A stretch of 64,000 nucleotides of DNA from Dyella sp. ASV21 (GCF_016428975.1 NZ_JAELTT010000009.1:37856-101855); one strand, 5' to 3'; positions 38,505-46,936 are shown, counted from the stretch's first letter. Program-made: numbers and translations. Notes: generated from the letters alone by a model not told the origin.

Positions 38505-38813
38505 CTACTTTGAGGCTGGCTTCTTTCGGATGAGCGATTTGGCAGGAGCGGTTCCCGCTTGCAAACGCTTTTCCAGTTCTTTGACGAAGGCAATCCAATC
38601 CCCTCCATAGATGCCAACCAGGTCCCTGACCACAAGCAGCGGCAGGGTTCGATCACTGGCTTCCAGGTCGCTGATGCCCGTCTGGGCGATCCCCAGGCGG
38701 GTGGCGGCTTCCAATTGGGTCATGCCAGCGGCCACACGCAGTTCCCGCAGTAGCTGGGCGAGGACCGCGTGGTCTGGCCGATGTAGGGAAGTCGGTTTGT
38801 GCGTCTTGGGCAT
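38505..38813 (-). CDS. XRE-family transcriptional regulator
   Basis: A 102-residue helix-turn-helix protein: LAQLLRELRVAAGMTQLEAATRLGIAQTGISDLEASDR is the classical XRE/Cro domain, here quoted in overlapping parts as LLRELRVAAGMTQLEAATR and LGIAQTGISDLE. The basic C-terminus ends RKKPASK. The ATG chosen leaves a palindromic operator-like site in the leader; an upstream in-frame start would place that site inside the gene. It heads the minus-strand operon and probably represses it. Confidence 0.82.
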   Translation of the reverse strand: MPKTHKPTSLHRPDHAVLAQLLRELRVAAGMTQLEAATRLGIAQTGISDLEASDRTLPLLVVRDLVGIYGGDWIAFVKELEKRLQAGTAPAKSLIRKKPASK

Positions 38814-38861
38814 GGCGGCCACCGTAGCCGCGGCCTCTGGATACCCCAAATTCAGATATTG

Positions 38862-38876
38862 ATCCCAAATAGGGAT
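38862..38876. promoter_or_regulatory. palindromic operator-like site upstream of the XRE gene
   Basis: ATCCC-AAATA-GGGAT forms a perfect 5-bp dyad, set in an AT-rich stretch that stands out from its GC-rich surroundings. It is 49 nt before the XRE start codon. Self-repression by small XRE proteins commonly uses such sites. This is inference from position and symmetry. Confidence 0.5.
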
Positions 38877-38998
38877 ATTCTTCGACCGCGCAAGGGGTCT
38901 TAACGGTCTAGGTACCACTCCTTGCTAAGCGCCAGGGCCGGAGAGTTGTTGGGCGTTCGCCGGCTGGGTAACCGACATCAAGAATGAGGGAGCAGGGT

Positions 38999-39355
38999 AT
39001 GAAGATCGCAGCGGTGAAAGTGGCAGTGGTGGCCTTGATGGTGCTCTTGCTGAGCGCGTGCGCCACTCAGCAGATCGGCAGGGATTTCGATGAGACGCAA
39101 CTGTCCACCTTCAAGCCCCACGAGACCACCATGGCCCAGGTCATTACAGCCCTGGGGCAACCGGTGGAGAGGGAAGCCTCTGACCAGGGCACGCGTTTGC
39201 ATTACCAGTGGATCAAAAGTGGCGTGAGTGCCGCGAGCCTCATTCCCTTTGTCCACACGACTGATCAGACGGATGCCAAGGATGCTTTCCTGTATTTCGA
39301 CAAGGAGGGCAAATATCTCCGGGCCGAAACGAACGAAACGCACGACCACGCGTGA
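38999..39355 (+). CDS. SmpA/BamE-like small lipoprotein
   Basis: A 118-residue protein with a lipoprotein signal peptide (lipobox LLSAC). The mature part contains HETTMAQVITALGQPVEREASDQG, the pattern of the SmpA/OmlA (BamE-like) fold, in which a G-x-P turn follows a short helix. GGGAG precedes the ATG. Lipoproteins on mobile elements often alter surface exclusion or entry, but no such role can be read here. It probably forms a pair with the next gene. Confidence 0.72.
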   Translation: MKIAAVKVAVVALMVLLLSACATQQIGRDFDETQLSTFKPHETTMAQVITALGQPVEREASDQGTRLHYQWIKSGVSAASLIPFVHTTDQTDAKDAFLYFDKEGKYLRAETNETHDHA

Positions 39356-39363
39356 GCCCGACG

Positions 39364-39933
39364 ATGAAACCTAACTATCGTGTGGTCGAGGCCGACGGCT
39401 GGCAGTTGATCGAGACGCAACCTGCGCCATTGCCGAAGCGGCTGGTCTTTTTCGGTGCCGTATTCGGGTTCGTCCTGGCGTTTCTGGCCACCGTGTTCAC
39501 GCCACCGCACTCCGCCTTTATCGGTGCCGGCGGGAGCCATTTTCTTGTCTTCGTCATCGTGGGTGTGCCCGCTGGCGTTTGGTTCTTTCGCTGGCGGGCG
39601 GCTCGGACACGCCGCGTGCCAATTGCACCTTTCGCCATTCGGTGGGATGCGATTCGTTTGCCCTCGGGTGACATCATTGCCCGAGAGCGGATTGATCGCC
39701 TCGTGTTGAGCAACACCCAGCAGGTCAGCCCAGTGTTGGTCGGCGGGACCGGCATGCGGGGCGCGACGATGCTGGCGCAAGGCGAGGCCCGGGAGCGGTT
39801 GGCAAGCGTGAGCTACGCGGTGGCCGTGGAACACCATGGCGGCAGCAGCGTGCTGGCCGCCGGTTTGACCTTGCCGCAGGCCAATGCCCTGTTCGTGGAG
39901 GTGACGCGTCGTCTGGACGGTTTCCAAGCCTGA
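39364..39933 (+). CDS. hypothetical membrane protein
   Basis: A 189-residue protein with two transmembrane segments (about 27-46 and 55-74), then a basic, mostly beta soluble domain (IAPFAIRWDAIRLPSGDIIARERIDRLVL). A GTG at 39352 that overlaps the lipoprotein stop is an alternative start. The domain has a pattern like PH-type membrane proteins, but I cannot name the family. Likely co-transcribed with the lipoprotein gene. Confidence 0.62.
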   Translation: MKPNYRVVEADGWQLIETQPAPLPKRLVFFGAVFGFVLAFLATVFTPPHSAFIGAGGSHFLVFVIVGVPAGVWFFRWRAARTRRVPIAPFAIRWDAIRLPSGDIIARERIDRLVLSNTQQVSPVLVGGTGMRGATMLAQGEARERLASVSYAVAVEHHGGSSVLAAGLTLPQANALFVEVTRRLDGFQA

Positions 39934-39997
39934 CCGGAACCGGCGAGACCATGAGTGAGGGTCGCATCTCCATCCTTGGGGGTGCGACCCTTTTTCT

Positions 39998-41722
39998 TCA
40001 TGCTTTTCGAGGCCCATACACGGCGTCCAGTTTGGACAGCTGCTGCGAGAGGCGGGCCGCCTTCTCGAAGGCATGATCAAAGCGGGACGGCTCATAGGGT
40101 GCGTGCTCGATCAAGGGAAACTGGATCGCTTTGAGGTCCGCGTCGAGGTCCTTGGGGCCACAGTTCTTGATGTAGTGCTCCCGCAGCACGCTTTGGCCGG
40201 CGCTGTGCCCGAGAAGCAAGGCGAGCCGATCGTGGCGCACGTTGCTTCGGTCCCCCAGGGTGGCAAAGCAGTGACGGAAGGAATGGAACGTCAGTGACGG
40301 ATGCACGATGCCGCACGATCTGCGGAGGAAGATCCGGTTGAACCAATCGGAAATGCAATCGCCTGGCCCATTCGTTCCCCAAACCACGTCGGGAAAAAGA
40401 GTGGTCCGTTTCCAGTGCCGGGCTTGTTCAGCGAAGTCGATAAACCCACATTCGAGGATCTTAGGATGGATGGGCAGGAGGCGGCGGGACATCCGGTTTT
40501 TCAGGCGCTGGCCTGGGCGGTCACGAGTGACATCGATGCACCACATCCCGCTCATCTGCACCACGTCATCAACGTATAGCTGCCCGATTTCGTTCACGCG
40601 CATCCCTTGATAGAGGCCAAGGATGGGTGCCCAGTATTGATACGGCGTCTTGTGGGCGATGTTCTGGTGAACACCGAACATCCGCTGCAACTGTTCATCG
40701 GAAAACGGTGCGCGCGGTCGTCCGAAGTCCTGATGTCGTTGATAGAGCCTCACTCCACGAAGCAAGCCTGGGGTGATTTCCCCGCGCCTTTCAAGCCAGT
40801 GAAAGAGGGCTCGCAACCGTTCGATGTGCTTTTGCTGGGTGCGCAGATTGAGAGGTGGCCGGTGAAGCCGTTGAGCCTTGGCGATGATTTCAGGGGCCCT
40901 CATGTTCCGGAACTCCCGACGTTTGCTGGCATGGGCAGGCCACATGCTCAATGCATGGATGAACATGTCACCATCGGTCACATTGATTTCTTGCAGCTGT
41001 TTGTCACCGACGAGCTCCATGAAGATCCGATAGGTCCATAGGCTGTCCACGAGCACGGACCGGCTGCATCGCCGTTGTTGCAGGAGCCCCAAGAACGTCG
41101 GCAGACGATCAGACAACCGCAGGGGCTCTGCTTGGGTCGTGATGACCGGGTGTGATGAGTGCCAGGACACTAAGTGATCGTGGTGCTGACGCAGCTGTTG
41201 CATCAGGTGGTGGCCCTGGGGCGGCAAGCCAGGGATGTAGAGCCCATTGCGATGGCGCGGCCCCTCAACAACGGGGTGGTCGGATGCTTCGAGGGATGGT
41301 GTGCCGTGGGGGAAGAGGCTGCGCTGATGTCGCTCCGATGGACGCTCACGGGCTTTGCGTTCTGTCCCACCCACCCGCATTGGCGTCCCAGCTTTCCCTT
41401 GGCGGACTTCAGTGATCAGAGCGTTTGCCTTTCCCTCTAACTGGGCCAGGGCAACTTCAACGGACTGGTTGGAACGGACAATGACACGTTGCCCATCTTC
41501 CGTGGTGGCATAGAAGCGGTGGCGTTCTGCGGGCGGCGGTGCGGCGCCGATGGACTGGATGATCTGGTCGGCCAGGGCGGCGGCTTCCGACGAGGGCGCG
41601 CGGGCATGGGGCAAAGAGGGGATGGGTCGCAAAGGGCGACCGGCGCGGGAGGGGGACATGATGGCTCCGAGAGGGATGGGGGAACGACAAAGGCCGTGAG
41701 ACATGGTTGTCTCGTCCCTCAT
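39998..41722 (-). CDS. second tyrosine-type site-specific recombinase
   Basis: A 574-residue recombinase. The catalytic domain in the last 200 residues has the Arg of GLYQGMRVNEIGQL, the HxxR of FHSFRHCFATL, the His of LLGHSAGQS and the Tyr of EHYIKN. The N-terminal 200 residues are unusually long, basic and low-complexity. Starts at M7 or M22 are also possible; the latter has GGAG close by. Two recombinases in one element suggest a nested insertion or a division of labour in excision. I find no second pair of att sites. Confidence 0.87.
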   Translation of the reverse strand: MRDETTMSHGLCRSPIPLGAIMSPSRAGRPLRPIPSLPHARAPSSEAAALADQIIQSIGAAPPPAERHRFYATTEDGQRVIVRSNQSVEVALAQLEGKANALITEVRQGKAGTPMRVGGTERKARERPSERHQRSLFPHGTPSLEASDHPVVEGPRHRNGLYIPGLPPQGHHLMQQLRQHHDHLVSWHSSHPVITTQAEPLRLSDRLPTFLGLLQQRRCSRSVLVDSLWTYRIFMELVGDKQLQEINVTDGDMFIHALSMWPAHASKRREFRNMRAPEIIAKAQRLHRPPLNLRTQQKHIERLRALFHWLERRGEITPGLLRGVRLYQRHQDFGRPRAPFSDEQLQRMFGVHQNIAHKTPYQYWAPILGLYQGMRVNEIGQLYVDDVVQMSGMWCIDVTRDRPGQRLKNRMSRRLLPIHPKILECGFIDFAEQARHWKRTTLFPDVVWGTNGPGDCISDWFNRIFLRRSCGIVHPSLTFHSFRHCFATLGDRSNVRHDRLALLLGHSAGQSVLREHYIKNCGPKDLDADLKAIQFPLIEHAPYEPSRFDHAFEKAARLSQQLSKLDAVYGPRKA

Positions 41723-41733
41723 CCAAGCCTCGT

Positions 41734-41759
41734 CCCAAATTTTGTCAACGAAACTTGGG
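41734..41759. promoter_or_regulatory. inverted repeat in the promoter region of the second recombinase
   Basis: CCCAA and TTGGG flank TTT/AAA in an imperfect dyad 12 nt upstream of the recombinase start. It may be an operator. The 142-bp gap around it contains no other feature I can support. Confidence 0.3.
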
Positions 41760-41864
41760 CCGCTCAGTTAGACGAATCCCCTATAACTGCGAACGGTAAT
41801 GATCGTCAGAGAACGCGCACCAAAATGCCGATATCTCCGGGGGCGTGTATCGAGACCATTGCTG

Positions 41865-42311
41865 TCACTGGGTTGCGATCAGGCGCACCACATGGGCGGC
41901 CTGTGCTTCGAGCGCGGTCTCGGGCACGTCTTCCCACCCCGAGCGCTTCAACAGCCCCCGGATCACAGGGATTGCCTCAGTCTCGCAAGGTGACTGCCAG
42001 CGCTCCCAGTCAATGGGTTCTAGCCCACGCGTGTGCAGGTGCCCGTGCAAGCGGTGCTCCCTCAGTTTCATCAGTGCCCGCCCGATGTCCCGGATGCTCA
42101 GCCAGCGATTGATCGCCTGGGCAACCAGCCGCAGGCGAACACGGTGTCGATGGAGCGCCAGCCGCGGATCTAAGTGGATCAGTTGAAGCACCAGGTGTTC
42201 GGGCTCCGTCAGCGGCTCCATGCATACCGGCGGCTCATGCAAAAGCGACAGCGCCTGCGCGCCGCCGCTTTGGGTTTGCGTAACCGTTACATCGCTTTCC
42301 GGTGTCATCAC
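41865..42311 (-). CDS. hypothetical protein
   Basis: A 148-residue protein rich in His, Arg and Leu (HLDPRLALHRHRVRLRLVAQAINRWL) with a helical pattern. The middle part, IRDIGRALMKLREHRLHGHLHTRG, could be a winged-helix-like segment, but it is not convincing. It has two possible adjacent start codons (MM). The family is not recognised. The minus-strand orientation matches the recombinase downstream. Confidence 0.5.
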   Translation of the reverse strand: MMTPESDVTVTQTQSGGAQALSLLHEPPVCMEPLTEPEHLVLQLIHLDPRLALHRHRVRLRLVAQAINRWLSIRDIGRALMKLREHRLHGHLHTRGLEPIDWERWQSPCETEAIPVIRGLLKRSGWEDVPETALEAQAAHVVRLIATQ

Positions 42312-42326
42312 TCATTACGACGTCTG

Positions 42327-42358
42327 GGGTTTGGTGGAGGTGGCATGACCCCAAACCC
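42327..42358. other. inverted repeat between divergent orphan genes
   Basis: GGGTTTGG and CCAAACCC are perfect complements around 16 nt, 16 nt upstream of the minus-strand gene start. It could be an operator. The rest of the 271-bp gap up to the next gene shows only a repeated GTTACCGTTAC-like word. Confidence 0.35.
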
Positions 42359-42582
42359 ACACTGGAAAACGTAAATAACGGAGAGCGCCGCGCGTGGGCG
42401 CGAAGCATGCGCCCCCAAACCGATCAATCCCTTGTCTTCACACTGGATTGCAATGAAGGTTGTCGGCTGCCGTTACCGTTACACACTGACTGGCGGGGCG
42501 GCAGACTGAGGCGACAGCGTCACACTTGCGCAAAGGCCGTGTTCGCCTAGGGTGCGTTGACGTCTCCATGCAAGGATTGCAG

Positions 42583-42915
42583 ATGACTCGCGGCCAAAAT
42601 CCGTTTCTTTCCTTAGTCATCGTGGTGGTGGCCTTCGGGCTCTGGGCGTTGCTTGTCGCCACTGCGCCTCAGAACCTGTTTGGGTTCTGGCCCGGCCTCC
42701 TGGTTGGCATCATCGGGTGCACTGGTTGGCGCATGCTTCGACCGCTGCCCACCCTCTGTCAGGCCCGGCGTCGGGTGTTGCTTGCAGGCGTTTTCATGGT
42801 GGCTGGGCTCGCCCTGGCGTTGAGCCCGCAGCGAGACATTCCGACCGCTGCACCGTTCGGGGGCTTGGTGTCTCTGACGATCACCTTTGCCATGGATCGC
42901 CGACGGCTCGCCTGA
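42583..42915 (+). CDS. hypothetical small membrane protein
   Basis: A 110-residue protein with about four hydrophobic segments (FLSLVIVVVAFGLWALLVAT, FWPGLLVGIIGCTGW, VLLAGVFMVAGLALAL, and a weaker last one). The ATG with AAGGA 7 nt upstream is preferred to one 15 nt earlier. No family is recognised. Confidence 0.6.
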   Translation: MTRGQNPFLSLVIVVVAFGLWALLVATAPQNLFGFWPGLLVGIIGCTGWRMLRPLPTLCQARRRVLLAGVFMVAGLALALSPQRDIPTAAPFGGLVSLTITFAMDRRRLA

Positions 42916-43034
42916 TCTCTCATCAGGATCTTCGCCGGGCAGGCTGGGCGTTAACAAGTGGGTGGGCGCCGGCGTCGCCAGCGCCCACCCCGGGCTTACC
43001 TCAAATCAAGCGAACAGCGTTCGGGCAGGACGGA

Positions 43035-43391
43035 TCAATCGAGCGGGCAAGCGTCCAGCAGATACACCCGGTCCACTTCCACGATCCGAATTCGTCCCTC
43101 CTCTCGAAGCTGGTAGAGGGCGAGGTTGAAGTAGAGGTCGCCGTAGGTCCGCCAGACGTCTCGCAGGCTGTCCATGGACACCTGCCAGCCGTGAGGCGGT
43201 GCCCATCCAATGACATCACAGGCCATGATGGCGTTGCGGGCGGCGTTGACGAAAACAAGGGGATGAATTTCACGCATAAGAATGGCTCCGAGTTGATGTG
43301 AAAGGGCAGGAGCGTTCGAATGGAACTCTCTTGCCAACATCAAATTGAGCGTTTGCAAAAATCGCTCAGGGGCCGGATTTCTGGGGATCAA
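43035..43391 (-). CDS. hypothetical protein
   Basis: A 118-residue soluble protein with two parts: a helical N-terminus (ERFLQTLNLMLAREFHSN) and a C-terminal segment LRDVWRTYGDLYFNLALYQLREEGRIRIVEVDRVYLLD. The second part has the spacing of a winged-helix wing. It could be a small DNA-binding protein. It sits 61 nt downstream of arsH on the same strand. Not recognised as a known arsenic gene. Confidence 0.5.
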   Translation of the reverse strand: MIPRNPAPERFLQTLNLMLAREFHSNAPALSHQLGAILMREIHPLVFVNAARNAIMACDVIGWAPPHGWQVSMDSLRDVWRTYGDLYFNLALYQLREEGRIRIVEVDRVYLLDACPLD

Positions 43392-43452
43392 ACATCCATT
43401 TTGGAAACGCCCAATTTCATTTATTTTTTCTTCGGAAAAGTGCGGGGTTCGG

Positions 43453-44175
43453 TCATGCCTTCTCGATCGCGCCAGCAGCTTCCGCTAGGGTGCGCTGGAT
43501 CGCATCACCTTTCCGCTCGCTGTAACGGCTGACCAGGTAGTCGCTGCGCCCGCGCACCATCAGGGTGAACTTCATGAGTTCTTCCATGACGTCCACCACG
43601 CGGTCATAGAACGCAGAGGGCTTCATGCGCCCCTGTTCGTCGAACTCCTGCCAGGCCTTGGCCACGGATGACTGGTTGGGGATGGTCACCATGCGCATCC
43701 ATCGGCCAAGCACCCGCAGGGCGTTCACCACGTTGAAGGATTGGGAGCCGCCGCCGACCTGCATGACCGCGAGGGTGCGGCCCTGGGTCGGACGCACGCT
43801 GCCGTCTTCCAAAGGCAGCCAATCAATCTGGTTCTTGAAGACACCGGTGATCGTGCCGTGGCGCTCGGGGCTGACCCAAACCTGTCCCTCGGACCAGTTG
43901 GACCATTCCCGCAATCGCTGCACCTCAGGATGGGTGGCCGGCACGCTGTCGAGCAGCGGCAGCTGGTGGGGATCGAACACCCGGGTTTCGGCACCCAGGT
44001 GGCGCAAGATCCGCTCGGCTTCCAGGGCGAGTTTCCGGGAGAAGGATTGGGGGCGCAGGGAGCCGTAGAGGATCAGGATGCGGGGTGGGTGGCCGGCGTC
44101 TTCATCGGCGCGGAGCCGGAGGGCGTCTGGGCTGGGCAGCAGGTCGGCATCGAGGTGGGGCAGATCGGCATTCAT
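43453..44175 (-). CDS. arsH: ArsH, NADPH-dependent FMN reductase / organoarsenical oxidase
   Basis: A 240-residue flavodoxin-fold protein. The FMN phosphate loop is [23 protein letters not shown], quoted here as [14 protein letters not shown], followed by [20 protein letters not shown] and [13 protein letters not shown], all characteristic of ArsH. ArsH proteins oxidise trivalent methyl arsenicals and give resistance to them. The gene is divergent from arsR across a 40-bp gap that should hold a shared operator. Confidence 0.93.
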   Translation of the reverse strand: MNADLPHLDADLLPSPDALRLRADEDAGHPPRILILYGSLRPQSFSRKLALEAERILRHLGAETRVFDPHQLPLLDSVPATHPEVQRLREWSNWSEGQVWVSPERHGTITGVFKNQIDWLPLEDGSVRPTQGRTLAVMQVGGGSQSFNVVNALRVLGRWMRMVTIPNQSSVAKAWQEFDEQGRMKPSAFYDRVVDVMEELMKFTLMVRGRSDYLVSRYSERKGDAIQRTLAEAAGAIEKA

Positions 44176-44215
44176 GGGCTTGTTCGGAATCCAATGTTTC
44201 TATTATTCTAGTTTT
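44176..44215. promoter_or_regulatory. arsH/arsR divergent promoter region; arsR probably leaderless
   Basis: This AT-rich gap holds TTGTTC and TATTCT with an 18-bp spacer on the plus strand. Transcription would then begin at or next to the A of the arsR ATG. No ribosome site precedes that ATG, which supports a leaderless message. ArsR itself probably binds here. Confidence 0.5.
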
Positions 44216-44560
44216 ATGGAAACGAATGACGCAATCGCCGCACTGACCGCGCTGGGCCACGCCAAGCGCTTAGCCATCTTCCGTCTGTTGGTGGTCGCCG
44301 GGCCATCAGGCCGTATGGCCGGGGACATCGGGGACGAACTGGGCATGCCCGGCGCCACCTTGTCCTTCCATCTGAAAGAGCTGGTGCACGCCGGCCTGAT
44401 CACGGCGGAGCCCCAAGGGCGGTTCGTCTGCTACCGGGCGGCCTTCGAGGCCATGAATGGCCTGATCGCCTACCTGACCCACAACTGTTGCGCGGGCAGC
44501 CCGCAAGCCGAGTGTGCCCCCGTGGCCGCGGCTTGCTCGCCCGGCGATGCCTGCTGCTGA
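44216..44560 (+). CDS. arsR: ArsR-family arsenite-responsive repressor
   Basis: A 114-residue winged-helix repressor: LGHAKRLAIFRLLVVAG, then the recognition region GMPGATLSFHLKELVHAGLI and the wing TAEPQGRFVCYRA. Cysteines occur late (HNCCAGSPQAEC, and a CSPGDACC end), in place of the alpha-3 CxC of the plasmid R773 type. The As(III) site is therefore probably C-terminal, as in Acidithiobacillus ferrooxidans-type ArsR. It heads the plus-strand arsR-arsC-acr3 set. Confidence 0.92.
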   Translation: METNDAIAALTALGHAKRLAIFRLLVVAGPSGRMAGDIGDELGMPGATLSFHLKELVHAGLITAEPQGRFVCYRAAFEAMNGLIAYLTHNCCAGSPQAECAPVAAACSPGDACC

Positions 44561-44577
44561 TCACCTGAGGATTGCCC

Positions 44578-45090
44578 GTGACCCATCGTGTTCTGTTCGT
44601 TTGCACGGGCAACTCTGCCCGGAGTGTCTTGGCTGAGGCCACCTTGCGGGCCTGGGGTGGCGCTCGGTTCGAGGCGTTCAGCGCCGGCAGTCAGCCCACC
44701 GGTCGGATCAATCCCTATGCGTTGGAAACCCTCGTCGCCGCGGGCATGCCGACGGCCGGTCTGCGCAGCAAGTCCTGGGATGAGTTTTTGGGAGATGGGG
44801 CGCAGCCCATTGACCTGGTGGTGACTGTTTGCGACAGCGCGGCGTCGGAGCCGTGCCCGGTGTTCTTCGGCGATTTTGTGCGCACTCATTGGGGGTTGCC
44901 GGATCCGGCAAGCGTGGAAGGGAACGACGCTGAAAAACGGGCGGCCTTCGCGCAGGCGCACGCCATCATCAAGGCGCGCCTCATGGCGTTCCTCACTCTG
45001 CCAGCGGAAACCTGGGCGGACCGTGAGGCGTTGAAGGTCGCCCTGGATCGCATCGGATTCATCCAGTCCGAGGACGCCGCCCATGTCTGA
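44578..45090 (+). CDS. arsC: arsenate reductase, low-molecular-weight phosphatase type
   Basis: A 170-residue protein with the phosphatase-like P-loop VCTGNSARSVLAEA and the later DLVVTVCDSAASEPCPVF and HWGLPDPAS stretches of the thioredoxin-coupled ArsC class. It reduces arsenate to arsenite for export by the following pump. The GTG start follows TGAGG; a TTG two codons earlier is less likely. It overlaps the acr3 gene by 8 nt, so the two are translationally coupled. Confidence 0.93.
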   Translation: MTHRVLFVCTGNSARSVLAEATLRAWGGARFEAFSAGSQPTGRINPYALETLVAAGMPTAGLRSKSWDEFLGDGAQPIDLVVTVCDSAASEPCPVFFGDFVRTHWGLPDPASVEGNDAEKRAAFAQAHAIIKARLMAFLTLPAETWADREALKVALDRIGFIQSEDAAHV

Positions 45091-46171
45091 GGTGGCACGT
45101 CCGGCCATCGGGTTCTTTGAGCGTTATCTGACCCTGTGGGTGGCGGCCTGCATCGTGCTGGGCACAGCGCTCGGCCATTGGTTGCCGGGACCGTTTGCTG
45201 CCTTAGGGGCCATGGAAGTGGCCAAGGTGAACTTGCCGATCGCGGTGCTGATCTGGCTGATGATCGTGCCCATGCTGTTGCGGATTGACCTGGGCGCCAT
45301 GCGTCAGGTCGGCCGTCACTGGAAGGGCATCGGCGTCACGCTGTTCATCAACTGGGCAGTGAAACCTTTTTCGATGGCATTGCTGGCCTGGCTCTTCCTG
45401 CGCCACGTCTTTGCCGGGCATCTGCCTGCGGCCCAGGTGGACAGCTACGTGGCCGGGCTGATCTTGTTGGCCGCCGCGCCATGCACGGCCATGGTGTTTG
45501 TGTGGAGCAACCTGTGCCAGGGTGAGCCGAACTTCACGCTCAGCCAAGTGGCCATCAATGACAGCATCATGGTGGTGGCCTTCGCTCCCTTGGTTGCGCT
45601 GCTGCTCGGCGTGTCGGCCATCACGGTGCCCTGGGCCACCTTGGTCCTTTCCGTGGCGCTCTACATCGTGGTGCCGGCCATCGGTGCCGCGGTGTTGCGG
45701 CGGGTGATCCTGGCGCGCGGAGGAGAGGCGGCCTTGGCGAAATGGCTGCATCGCCTGGGCCCTGTGTCGCTGGGTGCGTTGCTGATCACGTTGACGCTGC
45801 TGTTCGGGTTCCAAGGCAAACAGATCCTGGCCCAACCGCTGATCATCGCCATGCTCGCGGTGCCAATCCTGGTGCAGGTCTACTTCACCTCGGGGTTCGC
45901 TTACGTGTTGAACCGCTGGCTCGGTGTCGAGCATTGCGTGGCGGGGCCCTCGGCGTTGATCGGGGCCAGCAACTTTTTCGAGTTAGCGGTGGCGGCGGCA
46001 GTCAGCCTGTTTGGCTTGAACTCGGGCGCAGCGCTGGCGACCGTTGTAGGTGTGCTGGTCGAGGTGCCGGTGATGCTGTCCGTGGTCCGCATCGTGAACC
46101 GCTCCAAGGGGTGGTATGAGGGGAAGGGGGCGCACCAACTCGCTAAGCAAGGCATCTCGACACCCGAGTAG
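45083..46171 (+). CDS. acr3: Acr3-family arsenite efflux transporter
   Basis: A 362-residue protein with ten transmembrane helices in the BART fold. The family motif LLAAAPCTAMVFVWSNL contains the conserved transport cysteine. Other marks are NLPIAVLIWLMIVPMLLRID near the N-terminus and GPSALIGASNFFELAVA near the end. It exports As(III) using the proton motive force. Its start overlaps the end of arsC. In some annotations this gene is called arsB, but it is not of the ArsB superfamily. Confidence 0.95.
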   Translation: MSEVARPAIGFFERYLTLWVAACIVLGTALGHWLPGPFAALGAMEVAKVNLPIAVLIWLMIVPMLLRIDLGAMRQVGRHWKGIGVTLFINWAVKPFSMALLAWLFLRHVFAGHLPAAQVDSYVAGLILLAAAPCTAMVFVWSNLCQGEPNFTLSQVAINDSIMVVAFAPLVALLLGVSAITVPWATLVLSVALYIVVPAIGAAVLRRVILARGGEAALAKWLHRLGPVSLGALLITLTLLFGFQGKQILAQPLIIAMLAVPILVQVYFTSGFAYVLNRWLGVEHCVAGPSALIGASNFFELAVAAAVSLFGLNSGAALATVVGVLVEVPVMLSVVRIVNRSKGWYEGKGAHQLAKQGISTPE

Positions 46172-46266
46172 GGGCGGGGCTCGGTGACGTCGCCAAGGTG
46201 CCTCCTTGTTGCGCGAACACGCCGCCATGTAGAAACTCACCCTCATGGACCAAGGAGGGGCTTCCA

Positions 46267-46587
46267 GTGAACCTCAGATATCCGGGCAGCTTTTTTGAAG
46301 CCAATGAGTGGTTTGAATGGGTCTACCCGAATGCAAACCCTTTCATTGATGTCGCGGCGATCCCTCGCAACTTTCACACCAAGCATTTAATCCTGGACGA
46401 GCTCCAGGTTTATCCGAGCTATGGTAGTCAATCCCAGGTGCCGGTCCGAAGATTGCTTATCTATCGGCAGGAATTTCTCAACGATCTTCATGCTATGGGT
46501 GGCTACACCCTGGTCACATTGAACGGCACGCGCGTGAAATCCGGGAGGCCGCCACGCCCATTCAGTCTGACCTTGCCATGCCCCTAA
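46267..46587 (+). CDS. hypothetical protein
   Basis: A 106-residue protein starting at a GTG preceded by AAGGAGGGG. It is rich in aromatic residues at the N-terminus (YPGSFFEANEWFEWVYPNANPF) and has a basic, proline-containing end. No family is recognised. It is followed 19 nt later by another small gene in the same direction. Confidence 0.55.
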   Translation: MNLRYPGSFFEANEWFEWVYPNANPFIDVAAIPRNFHTKHLILDELQVYPSYGSQSQVPVRRLLIYRQEFLNDLHAMGGYTLVTLNGTRVKSGRPPRPFSLTLPCP

Positions 46588-46606
46588 AAAGGACTAGGAT
46601 GACCTC

Positions 46607-46891
46607 ATGAAGCTGCCCATTGAACCGCACATCCTTGAAGAGGCGAACACTCATTGTGGCTCGCCTGAGGAACTGTTGCGTTTTTTGAAAGAGGCAGGTG
46701 TGAGCCAGTCACGGAGTTCGATGGCACTCGCTGAGTTGATGCATCTGTCTCATGCCAAGGCCAAGGAGCTTGTCTTGACGGCTGAGGTTTGGTCAGAAGA
46801 GAGCCGGCAAGATGCCCTTGACCTGCACGATGGCCTCTGGTCCAGCGTAAAGATGCGAAACGCCGCGAGACCTTCTCGCCCCAGGCACTGA
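46607..46891 (+). CDS. hypothetical small helical protein
   Basis: A 94-residue, mostly helical protein (SPEELLRFLKEAGVSQSRSSMALAELMHLSHAKAKELVL). The helix pairs are compatible with a DNA-binding or protein-binding bundle, but no HTH can be assigned with certainty. Part of the small-gene cluster at the right end of the element. Confidence 0.55.
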   Translation: MKLPIEPHILEEANTHCGSPEELLRFLKEAGVSQSRSSMALAELMHLSHAKAKELVLTAEVWSEESRQDALDLHDGLWSSVKMRNAARPSRPRH

Positions 46892-46936
46892 GAAAGAGAG
46901 GTCTCAGGATCTGAGACCTAAGGGTGGCTTCCTACC

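Noticed and set aside
41773..41784. Possible internal att site (GAATCCCCTATA) near the second recombinase
   Set aside because: Only seven consecutive bases match the att core, which is expected by chance.
42280..42482. GTAACCGTTAC and GTTACCGTTAC as replication iterons
   Set aside because: Only two copies, in unlike contexts (one inside a coding frame), and no replication gene nearby.
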